A DNA stretch of 64,000 bases from Bugula neritina (Eukaryota > Bryozoa > Gymnolaemata > Cheilostomatida > Bugulidae). Below the pieces are notes generated by a model that was given only the letters and a program-made list of their open reading frames with translations, was not told the origin of the DNA and did no database searches. The DNA is taken from positions 977,501 through 1,041,500 of the forward strand of contig OZ037768.1 of assembly GCA_964035545.1 (NCBI GenBank), read 5' to 3'. Below, piece by piece: positions 1 through 14,123 of this stretch (position 1 is the first letter of the stretch; every line of letters begins with the position of its first letter). The translations under genes were made by a program, and so were the position numbers.

Positions 1-168
1 ATGTTCAAAATGTGTGTAATTTGCTGCGAGATTTCTTTTTAGTTGTTGTAATGTGTTATGTGTATATTATGCTATACAATATATTAGGTGTATATATTAT
101 GTAATATGTTACTTGTATATATTATACGATATATTTAGTGCATATATTATATATTATTGCACACACAG

Positions 169-1697
169 CCCAGTACTCCATCATAAATCCTACAAGTATA
201 TATAATCTCACTGACCTTCAACCTGTTCTCCTCAACTCTACAGACGACTTTCGCATGGCTCCTTTTCACTTCGGAATAAAACTCTCTGTGAGTTATCTTC
301 TCTCACCTCTCTCTCAGCTACTAGCAGTAGACAGTGTGTTACTTTGTGCACAGTGTGTTACTGTGTGTGTTACTGTGTATACAGTGTGTTACTGTGTGTG
401 TGTTACTGTGTATACAGTGTGTTACTGTGTGTTACTGTGTATACATTGTGTTACTGTGTGTGTGTTACTGTGTATACAGTGTGTTACTGTGTGTGTTACT
501 GTGTATACATTGTGTTACTGTGTGTGTTACTGTGTAGACAGTGTGTTACTGTGTGTGTTACTGTGTATACAGTGTGTTACTGTGTGTGTTACTTTGTAGA
601 CAGTGTGTTACTGTTCTCTGTTATAGTCTAAGAACCCTGATAATGCTCTCTCAGTGCAGCTGCTGTACAATGATACATGGGTCCACAGTCTACCAACATT
701 GATAAACCTAATCACTAATTTGACGTTAGCAGATTACATGCCTGTCAACAGTTCAGCAGACGACAACATCACTGTACGTATAAATACTATCTCTATCAGT
801 TTAACCACTCACAGCATCAGTTACATCTGTATACTATTAGTTTAGCCAATCACAGCATCAGTTACATCTGCACTTTTACTTTCTATCATAACTTGTCATA
901 CGTACTCAAATCATATTTGATATAGCTGCATATAAAATATACAATACAATAAAGTGTTAGGTTATTATAGTGTATATTACAATAATAATGATGCCAGTGT
1001 CTTCATATTTCAGGTAGTGACATACAGTAAGCCCTGGGGGTCTATCGCACCGAGCTACACGTTTCATGGATCCATCTTCACTTTCTCTGTTATGGTTGGC
1101 TTTGCTATCACATTTCTTCCTTCAAGTTTTGCGCAGGCCGCAGTTGTTGATAGAATGGTAAGAGACGTTTGTTACTAACTAGTCAGTTACGTGTTGCTCC
1201 GGGCAAACAATGTGCACCTCTGTATGAATCATCATCTTTTTCATGTATTTTTGTTTTTTTAGTTTGTTCACCTTTTATGGTGTAACTTTATAGCTTCTAC
1301 TGTAACTGCTAGCAATATATTTGTTCTGGTTTATCTGTTGTATTGCATGAGTCATATATCTGTTGTACTGTATGAGTCGTATATTTGTTGTGTTGTATGA
1401 GTCATATATTCGTTCAACAGTCAAAAGCCAAGAGTCAGCTGAGGATATCGGGATTGTCTCCTCATCTTTACTGGCTTTCCATCTGCACCGTAGACTGGGC
1501 ACAGTTTATGGTGGTCGGGGTGTTCCTGATGCTCTCCTTCTTCATATTCCAGGTATTCCTTGGACTCACACTATACACACACACACACGCACACACAACA
1601 CACACATACAAACACACATACAAACACACACACAGCTCACAATAACAACACACATACAAACACATACACAGACACACACCACACATACACACACACA

Positions 1698-1728
<31 letters not shown>

Positions 1729-1817
1729 ACTCACAACACACACACACACACACACACACACAACACACACACACACAGCTCACAACACACACACACACAC
1801 ACTCACACACACGCACA

Positions 1818-1860
<43 letters not shown>

Positions 1861-4800
1861 GCACACATGCAAACACACTAGTCTAGCTCTACTCTATAAT
1901 ATATAACAAATACACTTGTGTTTACAGTTGAGACCGCTGATGGAGATAGGAGCATTGTTGGCAACTGGCTTGTTTCTCTTACTGTATATTCCCATATACA
2001 TGCTCGCCTTGTATATCTTCTCCTATGGCTTCACCATGACCTCTAACAGTCAGGGACTTATACAAACACTATGCATTCTGGTAACTTGCTTTAGACATCA
2101 TATTTCACATACTGCATATCACTATCTGCTTGTTCATACTATAATATATATTACAGTTATATACAATACTATAATATATATTACAGTTGTATACAATACT
2201 ATAATATATATTACAGTTATATACAATACTATAATATATATTACAGTTGTATACAATACTATAATATATATTACAGTTATATACAATACTATAATATATA
2301 TTACAGTTGAATATAATACTATGATATATATTACAGTTGAATACAATACTATGATATATATTACAGTTGTATACAATACTATAATATATATTACAGTTGT
2401 ATACAATACTATAATATATATTACAGTTGTATACAATACTATAATATATATTACAGTTGTATACAATACTATGATATATATTACAGTTGTATACAATACT
2501 ATAATATACATTACAGTTGTATACAATACTATAATATATATTACAGTTGTATACAATACTATAATATATATTACAGTTGTATACAATACTATGATATATA
2601 TTACAGTTGTATACAATACTATGATATATATTACAGTTGTATACAATACTATGATATATATTACAGCTGAATATTGTCTTCTTTGTACCAATCGGAATGA
2701 CAGCGATGTCGGAGAACGCATTCTACAGAGACGCTTCGGATACCGCCCACCTTGCCTTTACATTCTTTAACCCATTTTATACTGCCGGAGGGTTCTTCCT
2801 ACACCTTCTCAAGGTACTGCTGACTTACTAAGCTCTCCTATTTGCTGACTTTGCTAACAGTACTTTCAAGTTGAGCGACATCAGAGAGTTTAGTTTGAGA
2901 AGAATATGATATTATCAAATGTTTCTCAATGATTGAGTTGATCAACTGACATGTGAAGCCACAATACTAGGTGCATACAATTACTATTGTGAGTTATCTC
3001 ACTCTGGCTAATGTTTGAATATAGCTGACGTGCGCAGTGTTTTGGGAAAACCTCAATTTATGTAGTACTCAGCTGGTTTGAAGCGAACTTCAAAATCTGT
3101 CTGCAAATTCTTGTTGTATCAGAAGTTTCTACTGGAATTGGAGCTTATGAACTTTGACCTTTTAGTATGCTGACCTAATTTTAGTTTGATGTGAAACAGA
3201 GCTACACCCAACAGAGTGATATTCCTGTGATAAGAATCAGGTCTTACTTTTTGTGGGAAAACAGACTTTTACCTGTTTTTATTGCTGTAAGTAGTTTTCT
3301 GAATAGTAGTAATATACTTAATTACATTGCGAAAAGTTGTTTTGGTTTGCATATGATAATGTATATATTATATTATATGTGATAGTATGTATGATAATGT
3401 ATATTATATGATATTATATGTGATAGTATGTGTGATAATGTATATATGATATTATATGTGATAGTGTGTGTGATAATGTATATATGATATTATATGTGAT
3501 AGTGTGTGTGATAGTGTATATATGATATTATATGTGATAGTATGTGTGATAGTGTATATATGATATTATATGTGATAGTATGTGTGATAGTGTATATATG
3601 ATATTATATGTGATAGTATGTGTGATAATGTATATATGATATTATATGTGATAGTATGTATGATAGTGTATATATGATATTATATGTGATAGTATGTGTG
3701 ATAGTGTATATATGATATTATATTTGATAGTATGTGTGATAGTGTATATATGATATTATATGTGATAGTATGTGTGATAGTGTATATATGATATTATGTG
3801 TGATAGTGTATATATGATATTATATGTGATAGTATGTGTGATAGTGTATATATTATATTATATGTGATAGTATGTGTGATAGTGTATATATGATATTATA
3901 TGTGATATTATATGTGATATCAATACGCAGTGTTGGCTCGGCACTGCGTCATAATAAATGGAAGAATATTTAAATTCAATAACAAATTAGGCAGCAAATA
4001 ACTCTATAAAATATCGTGTCTTAAAGTAATATTATGACTCATATTGTTCACACAAGTATGACTCATAATTATGAGAATATGACTCACGTTTAGCCCATCA
4101 TCTGGATCCCAATGCTGATACTCATACTGAAAATGGTTGATGGCGTTAGCTCTGGTAAAAGTCTCAAGTCGCAGTTCTCCAAGTACAAAGACGGACTGAA
4201 GGAGAACAAGAACGCGTACAGTATAGCGGAGGAGGACGACGATGTGGCGGAGGAAAGGATGAAAATTGAAATCGGGAAAAAGGGATCTTCTAGCTCTCTT
4301 GATGTTAGCAATAGTATGCAGTTGTATTGGCAGCATTACTATTACCAGTTTTAGCAGCGTCAGCAGTAACAGTAGTAGTGTCCGTAGTAGTAGTACTAGT
4401 AGTAGTGGTAGTGGTACTAGTGGTAGTAGTAGTAGCAGTAGTAGTAGTAGTACTAATGGTAGTAGAAGTAATAGTACTATCAATAGTTGTACTAGCTAGT
4501 CAATTTCCTCTACTGATGTTCCTCTTTTAGGCTGTGCTGCAAGCTCAAGGTTTGCACAAAAAGTTCATGCGGCCCGCAGCAAAGTCCTCTACGAAATCTA
4601 TGATTGCCGTGAGAAACTTGACCTTTCAAGTTTTGCCCAACGAGGTGCTGGGGCTATTGGGTCCAAACGGTGCCGGCAAATCAACCACAATGAATATGTT
4701 GACAGGAGAGATTACTCCTGATGCTGGAGTGGTGAGTGTATTGTCTCTGTCAGCTGTTGAACTACAAGAATATAATATAATAATGCATAATGTACATAAT

Positions 4801-7800
4801 AAAGATTGTGTTTATTGTGTAATTTAATGTAATTTTATTGTAGAATAGTAGTTATCTTATGTTGTGAATTCCACGCCTTGTTTAAATTGAAAATGAGAGT
4901 AGGCAATGTTGGTGCACAAATATTTTATTTTTGATAACAAGAATTGCATAATAAATCAGGTCCTTATTGAATTGGGGGACCCAACTCCAAACTTGAGAAG
5001 CCCAAACTACTGCACTCAGTCACCCTCAACTCAGGGCTGCTTATAGAACAAGTTGTTCCTATTACTTTATACACATTGCCTCAGTTCCTTCTCTATGCAC
5101 ACCTTTAGGTTAAGGCTGGGGATGCGAACATCCACATGAACCTCTCTGATGCCTACAGCAACATGGGCTACTGCCCGCAGTTTGATGCCGTCTGGCCTAA
5201 CATTACCATCAGAGAGCATCTGATGGTCTACAGCGTCATTAGGGGTTATCATCCCTCGCTGGCCCACATTGTCACTCAATAGTAGGTAATACTATACTAT
5301 GATGGGTAATATTACGTTGTACTTGCTTGTTTCAAGTCTCTACTCCCTATTTAGAGTTACGCTCAGTATTTTAATTTGCTACTCACTGTTTTAAGTTTTT
5401 ATTGTGCAGTTTTATAGACTTACTGAGGCTACAAGAACACGCTGACAAACAGACTGTCATGCTGTCGGGAGGAACGAAGAGAAAGGTACTCAACAAACTT
5501 ATTTCTGTCTATTATTTACATTATTATATAATATTATTATATTATATTATTTACATATAATCTTTAGTTTCTGTTGGCTATTTTACGGCTGTCCTATTCT
5601 CTGCAATATATTTTTCTCATGCATGATTTTCCTCATTGGTAACTTCAAGGGTTGGAGTTGTGTTTTCCCATATTGCTTAGTAACACAACTCCTTGGTTGA
5701 TATAGATTGTACTTCGAGGGCTGAAATATTACAGCTGTTATCTGTCCCTTTATGTCGGCAGCTTCAGAGTGACTGAATCTTTTTAGTATAACATGTGTAT
5801 CCATAAGTGTTGCATTATATAATATACTATATAACTATATTATTATGTCATACTAAATTATCTGATATTTTATATTATATAATATACTATATAACTATAT
5901 TATTATATCATACTAAATTATCTGATATTTTATATTATATAATATTATATGAGTAGACATTATAGTTACTTAATGATGCTAAATTGGACATTATTTGGTG
6001 TACAAAATACCAAGTTCATTAGAATAAAAAATTTCACAGATTTTCTAGTTGTACAAAAATGCAATATTGGTAAAAGACATTTAGAGAAAGGGGGCACTGC
6101 TATACCATACATAACAACTGACCATATTAACTGTAGCTCAGCTTTGCCATAGCCATGATGGGGAACCCCAAAGTAGTCCTGTTGGATGAACCATCTACGG
6201 GTATGGATCCTCAGTCTAAGAGAATATTCTGGGACGCCATTAGCCATAGTATTGAAGGGTCAGGAAGGGGGGCCATACTTACCACCCACTACATGGAAGA
6301 GGCCGATGCTCTCTGCAACCGAATCGGAATCATGATAAATGGACAGTTAGAGTGAGTACCTAGTCGCAAGCTTTACAGTATTTTTAGTTTAAGAACCTGG
6401 ACTATAGCTATGAACTGTGTATAGTAGAATACCTTCAATCAACTTTATCTCAGAGACAACGGTTTTTATATTAAAATGAGTTCGTATTTTTTAAGATCTA
6501 AGATTGTTGGTAGTTGTCTCTCTCGCTGAACGTTGTAACTGCAGCTGTAATATTAGTCATTTCTAGCGACTCCAGTAAGTTATTAGAAAGGTGTTGCGTG
6601 TTGACAGATGTTTGGGTACGACACAACACCTGAAGACGAGGTTTGGGAATGGCTACCACCTCGAGGTGAAGCTGGCCAGTATGAAGGAGGCGGTGCTAAT
6701 CCGCGAGATTGACAAGTTACACGAGTTCATATACTTCCACTTCCCCTCCACCTACATCCTTGAGCAGTTCGGCCCGCGAGTAGCCTATAAGATTTCAGCT
6801 AATGAAGTCACCTCATTGGCTAAAAGTTTTGAGATTTTGGAGCTAGGTAAAAGCTTGAAAGTTTTGTTAACTTGTAGCTATGTAAAGGAGAGATCATTTC
6901 TCAACTGTAGTTTATTTTTAGCTAAATCAAATATCCTATATACTATAGTACTTACAGTCATATCTGCTATGTATTATATTATATATTATATGTTACCACC
7001 ATCAGTTGTTAAATGTTTAGCTCTTGAAATAAAACCCTCAAATGAAATTAGTAGCATGAAAGTGAATCTACATGTATATATATGACCAAGTAGAATATAT
7101 CAATATATGAGGATGTAGCAGTTGTCTTACCATGACCTACTGTATTACAGCTAAGAAGAAAATTGATATAGGAGAATACAACTTCAGTCAAGCCACACTT
7201 GAGCAGGTAATAGTTTTCCATTTATTACTAGAGTTTTATACCTGCATGTGTAATCACGGCTGTACTTATTCTATATTTTTATGCATGCAAAGTGACTGTA
7301 TCATGTGACTGTATTGTGTGACTGTATCGTGTGACTGTAACGTGTGACTGTATCGTGTGACTGTAACGTGTGACTGTATCGTGTGACTGTATCGTGTCAT
7401 TTGACTGTATTATGTCATTTGACTGTATTATGTCATTTGACTGTATTATATCATGTGGCTGTATTATGTCATGTGACTGTATTGTACCATGTGACTGTAT
7501 CGTGTCGTGTGACCACCCCGCCAGGTGTTTCTTGAGTTTGCCAAATATCAAATGGAGGAGACGAACACCGGTGATGAACAGATAGAGCGATCTCATGAAA
7601 TTGCAAGAAGTCGAAAGGTGGGTTCCCAGGCTACAGCTCAATTTTATGAATCTATAGTTATGAAATGAGTCGTACTTTAGGAAGCTTGCCTTGCTTGGGG
7701 GGTGCTGCAACCAAATTATAATATTCATTTACAATAATGATTTTATTTTATTGGATCCAAAGATGTACAATCAGTGAATTGTGTATTGTTATAACATATA

Positions 7801-10297
7801 ACTAAGATCTATATGTCTGTAAGCCTGGGTACATAAAGTTATAATTAGGAATATGGAATCTTATCTTTTCTTGTGTTTTGTAATCACTAGAAAATAAGCT
7901 CCCATTATAAATATCTGTGTATGTAACCTACATGACTCCTTTTAGGTGTCGGCCTTGCATTCAAAGACCACCTCATCAGCTCGTCTGAGTGGCACTAAGA
8001 AGGCGGAAGACGATGGCAGCCCACTGAGGGATGCTGTCAATAAATATTTCCTAGATGTGAAGGTCACCTTATAAACTAGTATACTGTATATTCTTATAAA
8101 CTAGTATACTGTATATTCTTATAAACTAGTATACTGTATATATTCTTATAAACTAGTATACTATATATTCTTATAAACTAGTATACTATATATTCTTATA
8201 AACTAGTATACTGTATATATTCTTATAAACTAGTATACTGTATATATTCTTATAAACTAGTATACTGTATATTCTTATAAACTAGTATACTATACATTCT
8301 TATAAACTAGTATACTGTATATTCTTATAAACTAGTAGACTGTATATATTCTTATAAACTAGTATACTATATATTCTTATAAACTAGTAGACTGTATATA
8401 TTCTTATAAACTAGTATACTGTATATTCTTATAAACTAGTATACTTTATTATATAATTACTGGGTTGTAGAAAGGAGTCCAGGACTCGAATAAATCAACT
8501 TCATTGCCTCAGGTGGCTCAAGTGGAAAATGATGACAAACTGGATAAAGACAGTGATCTGACCACCAGGTATGTACTCAGTCTGCCAGGTATATATTACC
8601 AGGTATATATACTACCAGGTATATACTACCAGGTATATACTACCAGGTATATACTACCAGGTATATACTACTAGGTATATACTACCAGGTATATACTAAC
8701 AGGTATATACTAACAGATATGTACTACCAGGTATATACTACCAGGTATATACTACTAGGTATATATACTAACAGGTATATATACTACCAGGTATATACTA
8801 CCAGGTATATACTACCAGGTATATACTACCAGGTATATATGCTACCAGGTATATGCTAACAGGTATATACTACCAGGTATATACTAACAGGTATATATAC
8901 TCAGTCTAACAGGTATAAATTATATTGTTTTAGTCGATCACATTTCACCAGTATCTACATACCTCTGCCTGCACCAATGCACCAGGCAGATGTGACTATC
9001 AAACCTTCTCTCAAACAATCTTCACAGAGTCTGAGGATGGGGCGAATGATGGCCCGAGTAAACAAGGTACTAGATTGAGGACTTAGGCTATTTGACTCAA
9101 CATGTGTTTTATATCTTCATATGTTGTATGCTTCTCTTTCATTTTATAAATTCATTATCAACATTGAATGACTTATTCTGTAATCAATATAATATTGATC
9201 ATTGGGAAAGTTGGGTGCATATTTGCTAAGTTTTGATACGTCGAGTTACATTAGATAATTGCTTCATGAAAAGTTGTGTTTTTGTAAAATACAGTGGATT
9301 TGCTCCGAAATCGAAAAATAAATTCAAAACTAGAAAACCCTAACTAAGCAGAAATTTCATCCTGCCAGAACTGTTAATATGAATAGTGTGATGTTGGACT
9401 CATTTCCCCCTTAGTTATTATTTCATAGACATTGACTTAGTATGAGCTTTACTCAAACCATGTGTATTTCTCTATCACTGTATATTATTGACACTTCAGT
9501 TGCTAATAGTTTTATTAAAGTACAATGATTTGTGTTTTTGAACATTAATAGAAAGAGTCCGCTGTAAAGTTTGAAAAGGTGGCTGTCTCAATGAACAGGG
9601 AGGCGGGAATTTTAACGGAGGTTGCAGATGAGGTATTTTATTACATTTACGATTATTTTCTTGTAATAGCCATGAAAGAAGGTTGTAAATTGATACTTTT
9701 ATTCCCAATGGTGTCAGAGTAAGCCCACAGAGTTTGTTTTTATGATGATGGCTAAATTTTATTAGATCCCAACTCTTTCACACTTTTTACAGCTTTGACT
9801 GTAATCGTCAACATTAGGTTTAATATAGATATACTCAGGTAGGCTTGTACTTTGCTATAGACTAACACTGATTATGTTTCAACAATATTCAGCAGTAATA
9901 TGTAAACGTAATGTTGTATTTCCTGCTTTTATTCTAACATTAAAATTAAAAAATATATACGAGCAGAAAGCAAACTCTGAATCTCTCTAACATGACCCTA
10001 AATCGAATAGACAACTCCTACTTAAATATAAAAACAATTGCCCTCCAGCTTAAGCCACTGACTAGTGATTTTAATTGTAAAACTACAAATATTTTAAAAT
10101 GAAAATTTTTCATGAAAAGCTGATCTGAATGCTGTCAATAAGAAACCTTCTCACATTTATTTCTATTGTCGCAGACGGAGGTTGTGACGCAGCCGTCTGA
10201 GAGAGTGGATTTGTTGTCACCAGAAATAGACACCAGCAGTGTGAACTCTTCTGAGAAGAAGTACGGGATCTCCAGTGAGAGGTCCCCAATACGCTAG
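169..10297 (+). CDS. ABCA-subfamily (ABCA5-like) lipid transporter, C-terminal half, 5' end off window
   Basis: Twenty exons: 169-287, 627-773, 1014-1157, 1421-1552, 1928-2080, 2667-2813, 3185-3286, 4094-4303, 4531-4731, 5109-5281, 5410-5485, 6137-6351, 6608-6846, 7151-7206, 7525-7617, 7946-8062, 8471-8568, 8934-9066, 9552-9632, 10175-10297 (stop). Phases join throughout and give 918 residues. The order is an extracellular segment, a transmembrane domain with six or so hydrophobic stretches (1014-3286, 4094), and one nucleotide-binding domain: Walker [10 protein letters not shown] (exon 4531), Q-loop [10 protein letters not shown], signature LSGGTKRK, Walker [15 protein letters not shown]-loop [29 protein letters not shown] and [11 protein letters not shown] are typical of ABCA second NBDs and closest, from memory, to ABCA5. 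ABCA proteins move lipids across membranes at the cost of ATP. A tail of about 214 residues after EQ (exons 7525-10297) has no recognised domain and is long for the family. The 4303 donor (GTTAGC) is weak but the only one in phase. Whether this is a full or half transporter cannot be seen. Confidence 0.88.
331..612. repeat. Minisatellite in ABCA intron
   Basis: Units built from gtgttactgtg and tatacagt alternate for about 280 bp upstream of the acceptor at 626. The ORFs across it are repeat artefacts. Confidence 0.9.
1568..1878. repeat. (CA)n microsatellite in ABCA intron
   Basis: About 310 bp of imperfect CA dinucleotides with scattered AA and CG interruptions, between exons ending 1552 and starting 1928. 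Confidence 0.95.
2141..2666 (+). repeat. 30-bp acceptor-site array, ABCA intron
   Basis: Seventeen 30-bp units followed by the true 3' splice site at 2666. Each unit carries tatattacag followed by ttg, matching the true junction tatattacag/CTGAATA; two units (near 2305 and 2335) read ttgaata, closest to the exon start. Units recur at exact 30-bp steps (ttacag at 2151, 2181 ... 2631, then 2661). Using a typical decoy would place an in-frame TAA six codons in. Confidence 0.93.
3350..3926. repeat. About 36-bp minisatellite in ABCA intron
   Basis: Unit built of tgatattatatgtgatag and tatgtgtgatagtgtata, about 15 imperfect copies. Fills most of the 3287-4093 intron. Confidence 0.9.
4366..4495. 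repeat. (AGT)n trinucleotide repeat in ABCA intron
   Basis: Imperfect AGT/GGT triplets just downstream of the exon ending 4303. Reads open in several frames, which explains low-complexity ORFs on both strands. Confidence 0.9.
5815..5945. repeat. Two-copy 60-bp tandem duplication
   Basis: Two almost identical 60-bp AT-rich units, containing tcatactaaattatctg, lie in the ABCA intron between 5485 and 6137. Confidence 0.85.
7285..7515. repeat. Minisatellite in ABCA intron
   Basis: Short units of the form gtgactgtatcgt, changing to 17-bp forms with tcattt toward the acceptor at 7524. The unit does not contain the splice junction. Confidence 0.88.
8075..8450. repeat. 24-26-bp minisatellite in ABCA intron
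   Basis: About 15 copies of a unit containing ttataaactagtatactg, starting about 10 bp after the donor at 8062. Confidence 0.9.
8561..8915 (+). repeat. 14-bp donor-site array, ABCA intron
   Basis: The exon ends ACCACCAG/GTATGT at 8568 and is followed by about 23 units of roughly 14 bp of the form actaccaggtatat, each repeating CCAG/GTATAT or AACAG/GTATAT. One unit has lost the site (acagatatgt). The array nearly fills the intron to the next exon at 8934. Confidence 0.9.
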
Positions 10298-10490
10298 AGG
10301 TGCTACAGGCTAAGGACCGATCTATGTACTGTACACACTTTATGTGGTTATGTGACTTTATGTGGTCATGTGACGTGATGCGGAGTAATTAATTTATAAC
10401 TTGCTATGAAAGTCCTTAAATATGCAGATATGATGTTTTTGAAGTAACACGTCTTTATGTCTTTCTCTGTATTTTGTTAGCTTTCAACTA

Positions 10491-10496
10491 AATAAA
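10491..10496 (+). terminator. Candidate poly(A) signal of ABCA gene
   Basis: AATAAA about 195 bp after the ABCA stop codon. Confidence 0.6.
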
Positions 10497-13400
10497 ACAA
10501 AGATTTAAATTTAAAACAACATTTGAGTGTTTTTACAGTACCTATTCAGGAGTTATCCCGCCACAGTCACAGTTATTGCATTTCATAAAGTGTACGTAAC
10601 TAAGTAACATCAAACAGATATCAGCTTTACAGAGCTGGTACACTGCAGATAAAACTTAAACTCTTAAATCTTTCAAAACAATATTTCATGATTTTATTGA
10701 TGAGACTCTAGAGAATGCATTGCAGAAGTCTAAACTCTTTTATCTGGCATAATGTGACAACAACATATCGCACTAAATTTTACAGAGTCTATAGTATAAA
10801 CTGCATATAATTTAGAATATTAGACATACACAGCTTTAGCTTTACAGCATGCAGCACGCAGTACAAATCATGCATATTCATATATGTACTAGAATGTGGT
10901 ATGCATTATTCATGATGGGAAGAGCACTATTTGAATATAGACATTAGCATCATCTGCTAACACCTGCGCAGCCTGGTCACGTGATCAGAGTGCAAGCATT
11001 AGAATAATACAGCAATAATTATACTTTATAGCTAATAGAAGGATAATAAAGGGGTGTAATTCAAGGTGTATATTATATTATATTATTTGGTTAAACTATT
11101 TAGCTACTGTTTGAAATTGCAAGAATTTAATGAAGAATTTATGACAACTTTTCATTCTCAACAGTGCCTTGCTACATGTAGCTGGGTATATAATGCTGTT
11201 CTAGCACCACACATTGTACATATAGCAGTAATGAAATGAGTTCATGCAATTCTAGTTTCTCGAAGCAAGAAGATTTTTATCTCAAACTCCAAGTTTGTTT
11301 GGACCATGCAATAAGTGGTCACTTATGTTTGCTAGCCAACCAATGCCATGATGCTACAACACAACGTTAGACTGTGACTTACACAGTCTATGAGATCTCC
11401 AACTCAAGGGGGGGGTGGAGAGGGGAGGGAGAATTTAGAGTTACATGGTGTGTAGTGAAAGGTGCAGGGTATATCAGAAGCTGCTTATTGCAAGTGAACT
11501 TGAGTCAGTTTAGATTTAGAGTTTTTCTATTTATCCGTGAGGCACCCTTTGCTGAGGCACGCGTTAGTGAGGCAGCTAATGGTCTGGCATCCCCCTTAGT
11601 CAAGGTGAGTTAATAGTTTATTTTCCAGATGACAAGCAGCTTTCTTAGTCTTTCCTCTGTAATAGCTGACACTAAAAGCTGAAAGCATTTTACGTTCTCT
11701 CACAAGGAAAGCTTACTATAAAATAAGAGAGTTGGAAGCTCTATGCTAATCTTCTACAAGGTGAATGAACTGATCCATAGAAAAAAAGCAATATTATCTT
11801 TAATTGAAATTTAAATTTAAGGAAATGAAGTATAGAGGTGATTAGCATCTGGGAGTATTCAGTATTCACCTCTCAGGGGAATAGCTTTCTGCCGATGAAC
11901 TACAGAGGTTTGTCCTGCTAGCAGCTAACGTTCTTTGCTATAGTGAGCATGTAGCCTGTAGAGGAGTGGTCACAGTATGCCCCTACTTCACAGTACCTCA
12001 GTTGTTGGTACCACACTAATATATTATAAGTATAGATGCCGTATATTGGTTTTGGTTTGTAAAACAACTTCTTCTCTCTCTCTAAATTAATAGTTTGTCT
12101 TACCCAGCCTTAGCAACAGTGTGTGAAACACAGAACAGAGTACCACTTAATCATAAATAAGTATCAAATAAACTTGTTAACTCATTAGTCTCAAGTCAGG
12201 GGCCTTAAAAGTTAATAATTAGGCAAGTCTATTTACAAACTCGTCATAGAGTTCACCTCTGTAGTAGAAATTAACCTTCCCTTTTATGGTATTGTGGTGT
12301 TGTTTGTGTTGTACTCTAGGTTTTGGTGAACCAGTTGATATAAATACATGTGGAATATTTAAATTTGTATTTTTATATGTGTAGGTTGTACACCTTATCA
12401 GTGATAACATTACTATTTTATACTTTAGTTGGCTGCATTGTATTTTTTCTGCTTGAAGAACTTTTTCATTTTCCAATGATTACTTGATATGAATATACTA
12501 TATATTCACGGACAGAGCTGTTTTCATTAGTTGCAGTAGAGTGCATACTTTGGTGCAGGAGATAATTTGTAATAAGATTTATATATCTGATGAGGTCTTA
12601 TGTATATAAATAGATTGTATCACTCAGAAAGAGTCGTTGACATCAAAGGTGCTATTTGGATTTCAATTCAGCTGTTATGCAGCATTCCACATGAGAGTTT
12701 TGAGTATACATTTAAGAAAACAGATTTTCAGTTCAATTTCCTGTTTAAGTGTTAATATTGTTGTTTTCATTCACGGCTCTACTATTATTAGCACAAAAGG
12801 GTTTTCTTCCTCTATACCACCTGCGATGGAGATCTAATCAATAAAACTAACCAATCAGGACAAAGCTACTATACGCATCAACGTACGAACTTGAGTACAG
12901 CTTGCAGTAAGAGATAGACTGGGCAGCTGTGCTGTAGATATTAGAGTCGGTGTGCGCATTCAACTGGGGTAAGTGTGTAGCATACACTTCAGTTTTACAA
13001 ACTCATTTTTAAGTGAGAGTTATTTTGAATCCAACACTTTTATATAATTTGTGTTTAGGAACTAACAGTTGAGGAGTTATCCTTATTGGAAGCCACAGTT
13101 TTGTGAAACTGCTGCCTAGATGAATCATAAATTCTCTGGCAGCTAGTTTTGGCTGCCATTCAATGTTCTGTGAAGAGATTATACAGAATAATCTAGAATA
13201 ATTTACTCGGTTTTTGCTTAAGCTGGTATTTCCTAGTAACACAACAAAAATAGGTCATAATAATTAAAAATTTATTTCAATCATTGTTAAAATACCTAAA
13301 GTTGAACTTATTTAAAATTTTAAAAAGAAATAAAACGTTTGTTAACATTACTTGTTAACGCCTACTTATAATGGCCAGTATTTACACTGAATTTCACAAT

Positions 13401-13679
13401 GTGTTTTCATGTCTGTGATATGTAATAAATCAATCAATCAATTGTTAAAATATTTATATATTTGACACCTTATTTAATTAGGTGATAATATTGCGTAATA
13501 GGCGTTAACACAGAAATTATCTGGTTGAAAATGTATTTAGGTATAATTGCAAAATTTTAGGTTAATGTATTACATTGCAGTGCTGAATTCACTCTAAAAC
13601 ATATAAATATAGTGTATACCACTTTTGTCTTTGATAATTCAGCTATATAACTTCACATAGCTAACAAAGTAAGCACTGT

Positions 13680-13891
13680 CACATGATGTCACATGCTATC
13701 ACATGCTGTCACATGCTGTCACATACTGTCACATGCTGTCACATGCTATCACATGCTGTCACATGCTGTCACATGCTATCATATGCTGTCACATGCTGTC
13801 ACATGCTATCACATGCTATCATATGCTATCACATGCTGTCACATGATGTCACATGCTATCACATGCTGTCACATGCTGTCACATGCTGTCA
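13680..13891. repeat. 10-bp satellite tcacatgctg
   Basis: About 21 copies of tcacatgctg/tcacatgcta, intergenic. The 10-bp unit is open in several frames, so ORFs here are artefacts. Confidence 0.95.
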
Positions 13892-14123
13892 CTGCAGTAC
13901 AATCAAAGTTCTATATCACAGTGTAAGTTTTAACATGTATATCTTTCATGCTGACATGAAGTGCTTTAAAGTTTTGAACGGAAGTGAAATTTCACTTTCC
14001 TTTTTTTTGTTAGACTTGATCTTCACAATTACGCAGAAAGCTATTTTGATAAAAGTTGAAACTGGTGTAACACAAGAGAGGGCAGGGGTGGGGCGGATGA
14101 ACACCAGAAGGAACAGAGGGAGG

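Noticed and set aside
2134-2721. 195-residue minus-strand and 284-residue plus-strand ORFs
   Set aside because: Created by a 30-bp repeat that is open in several frames; the true exons use a different frame on the right.
4004-4483. 159-residue minus-strand Leu-rich ORF
   Set aside because: Antisense shadow of an ABCA exon plus the AGT repeat.
11374-11613. Possible small gene in the ABCA-arrestin gap
   Set aside because: 79 codons, no recognisable motif, no partner exons, composition like flanking DNA.
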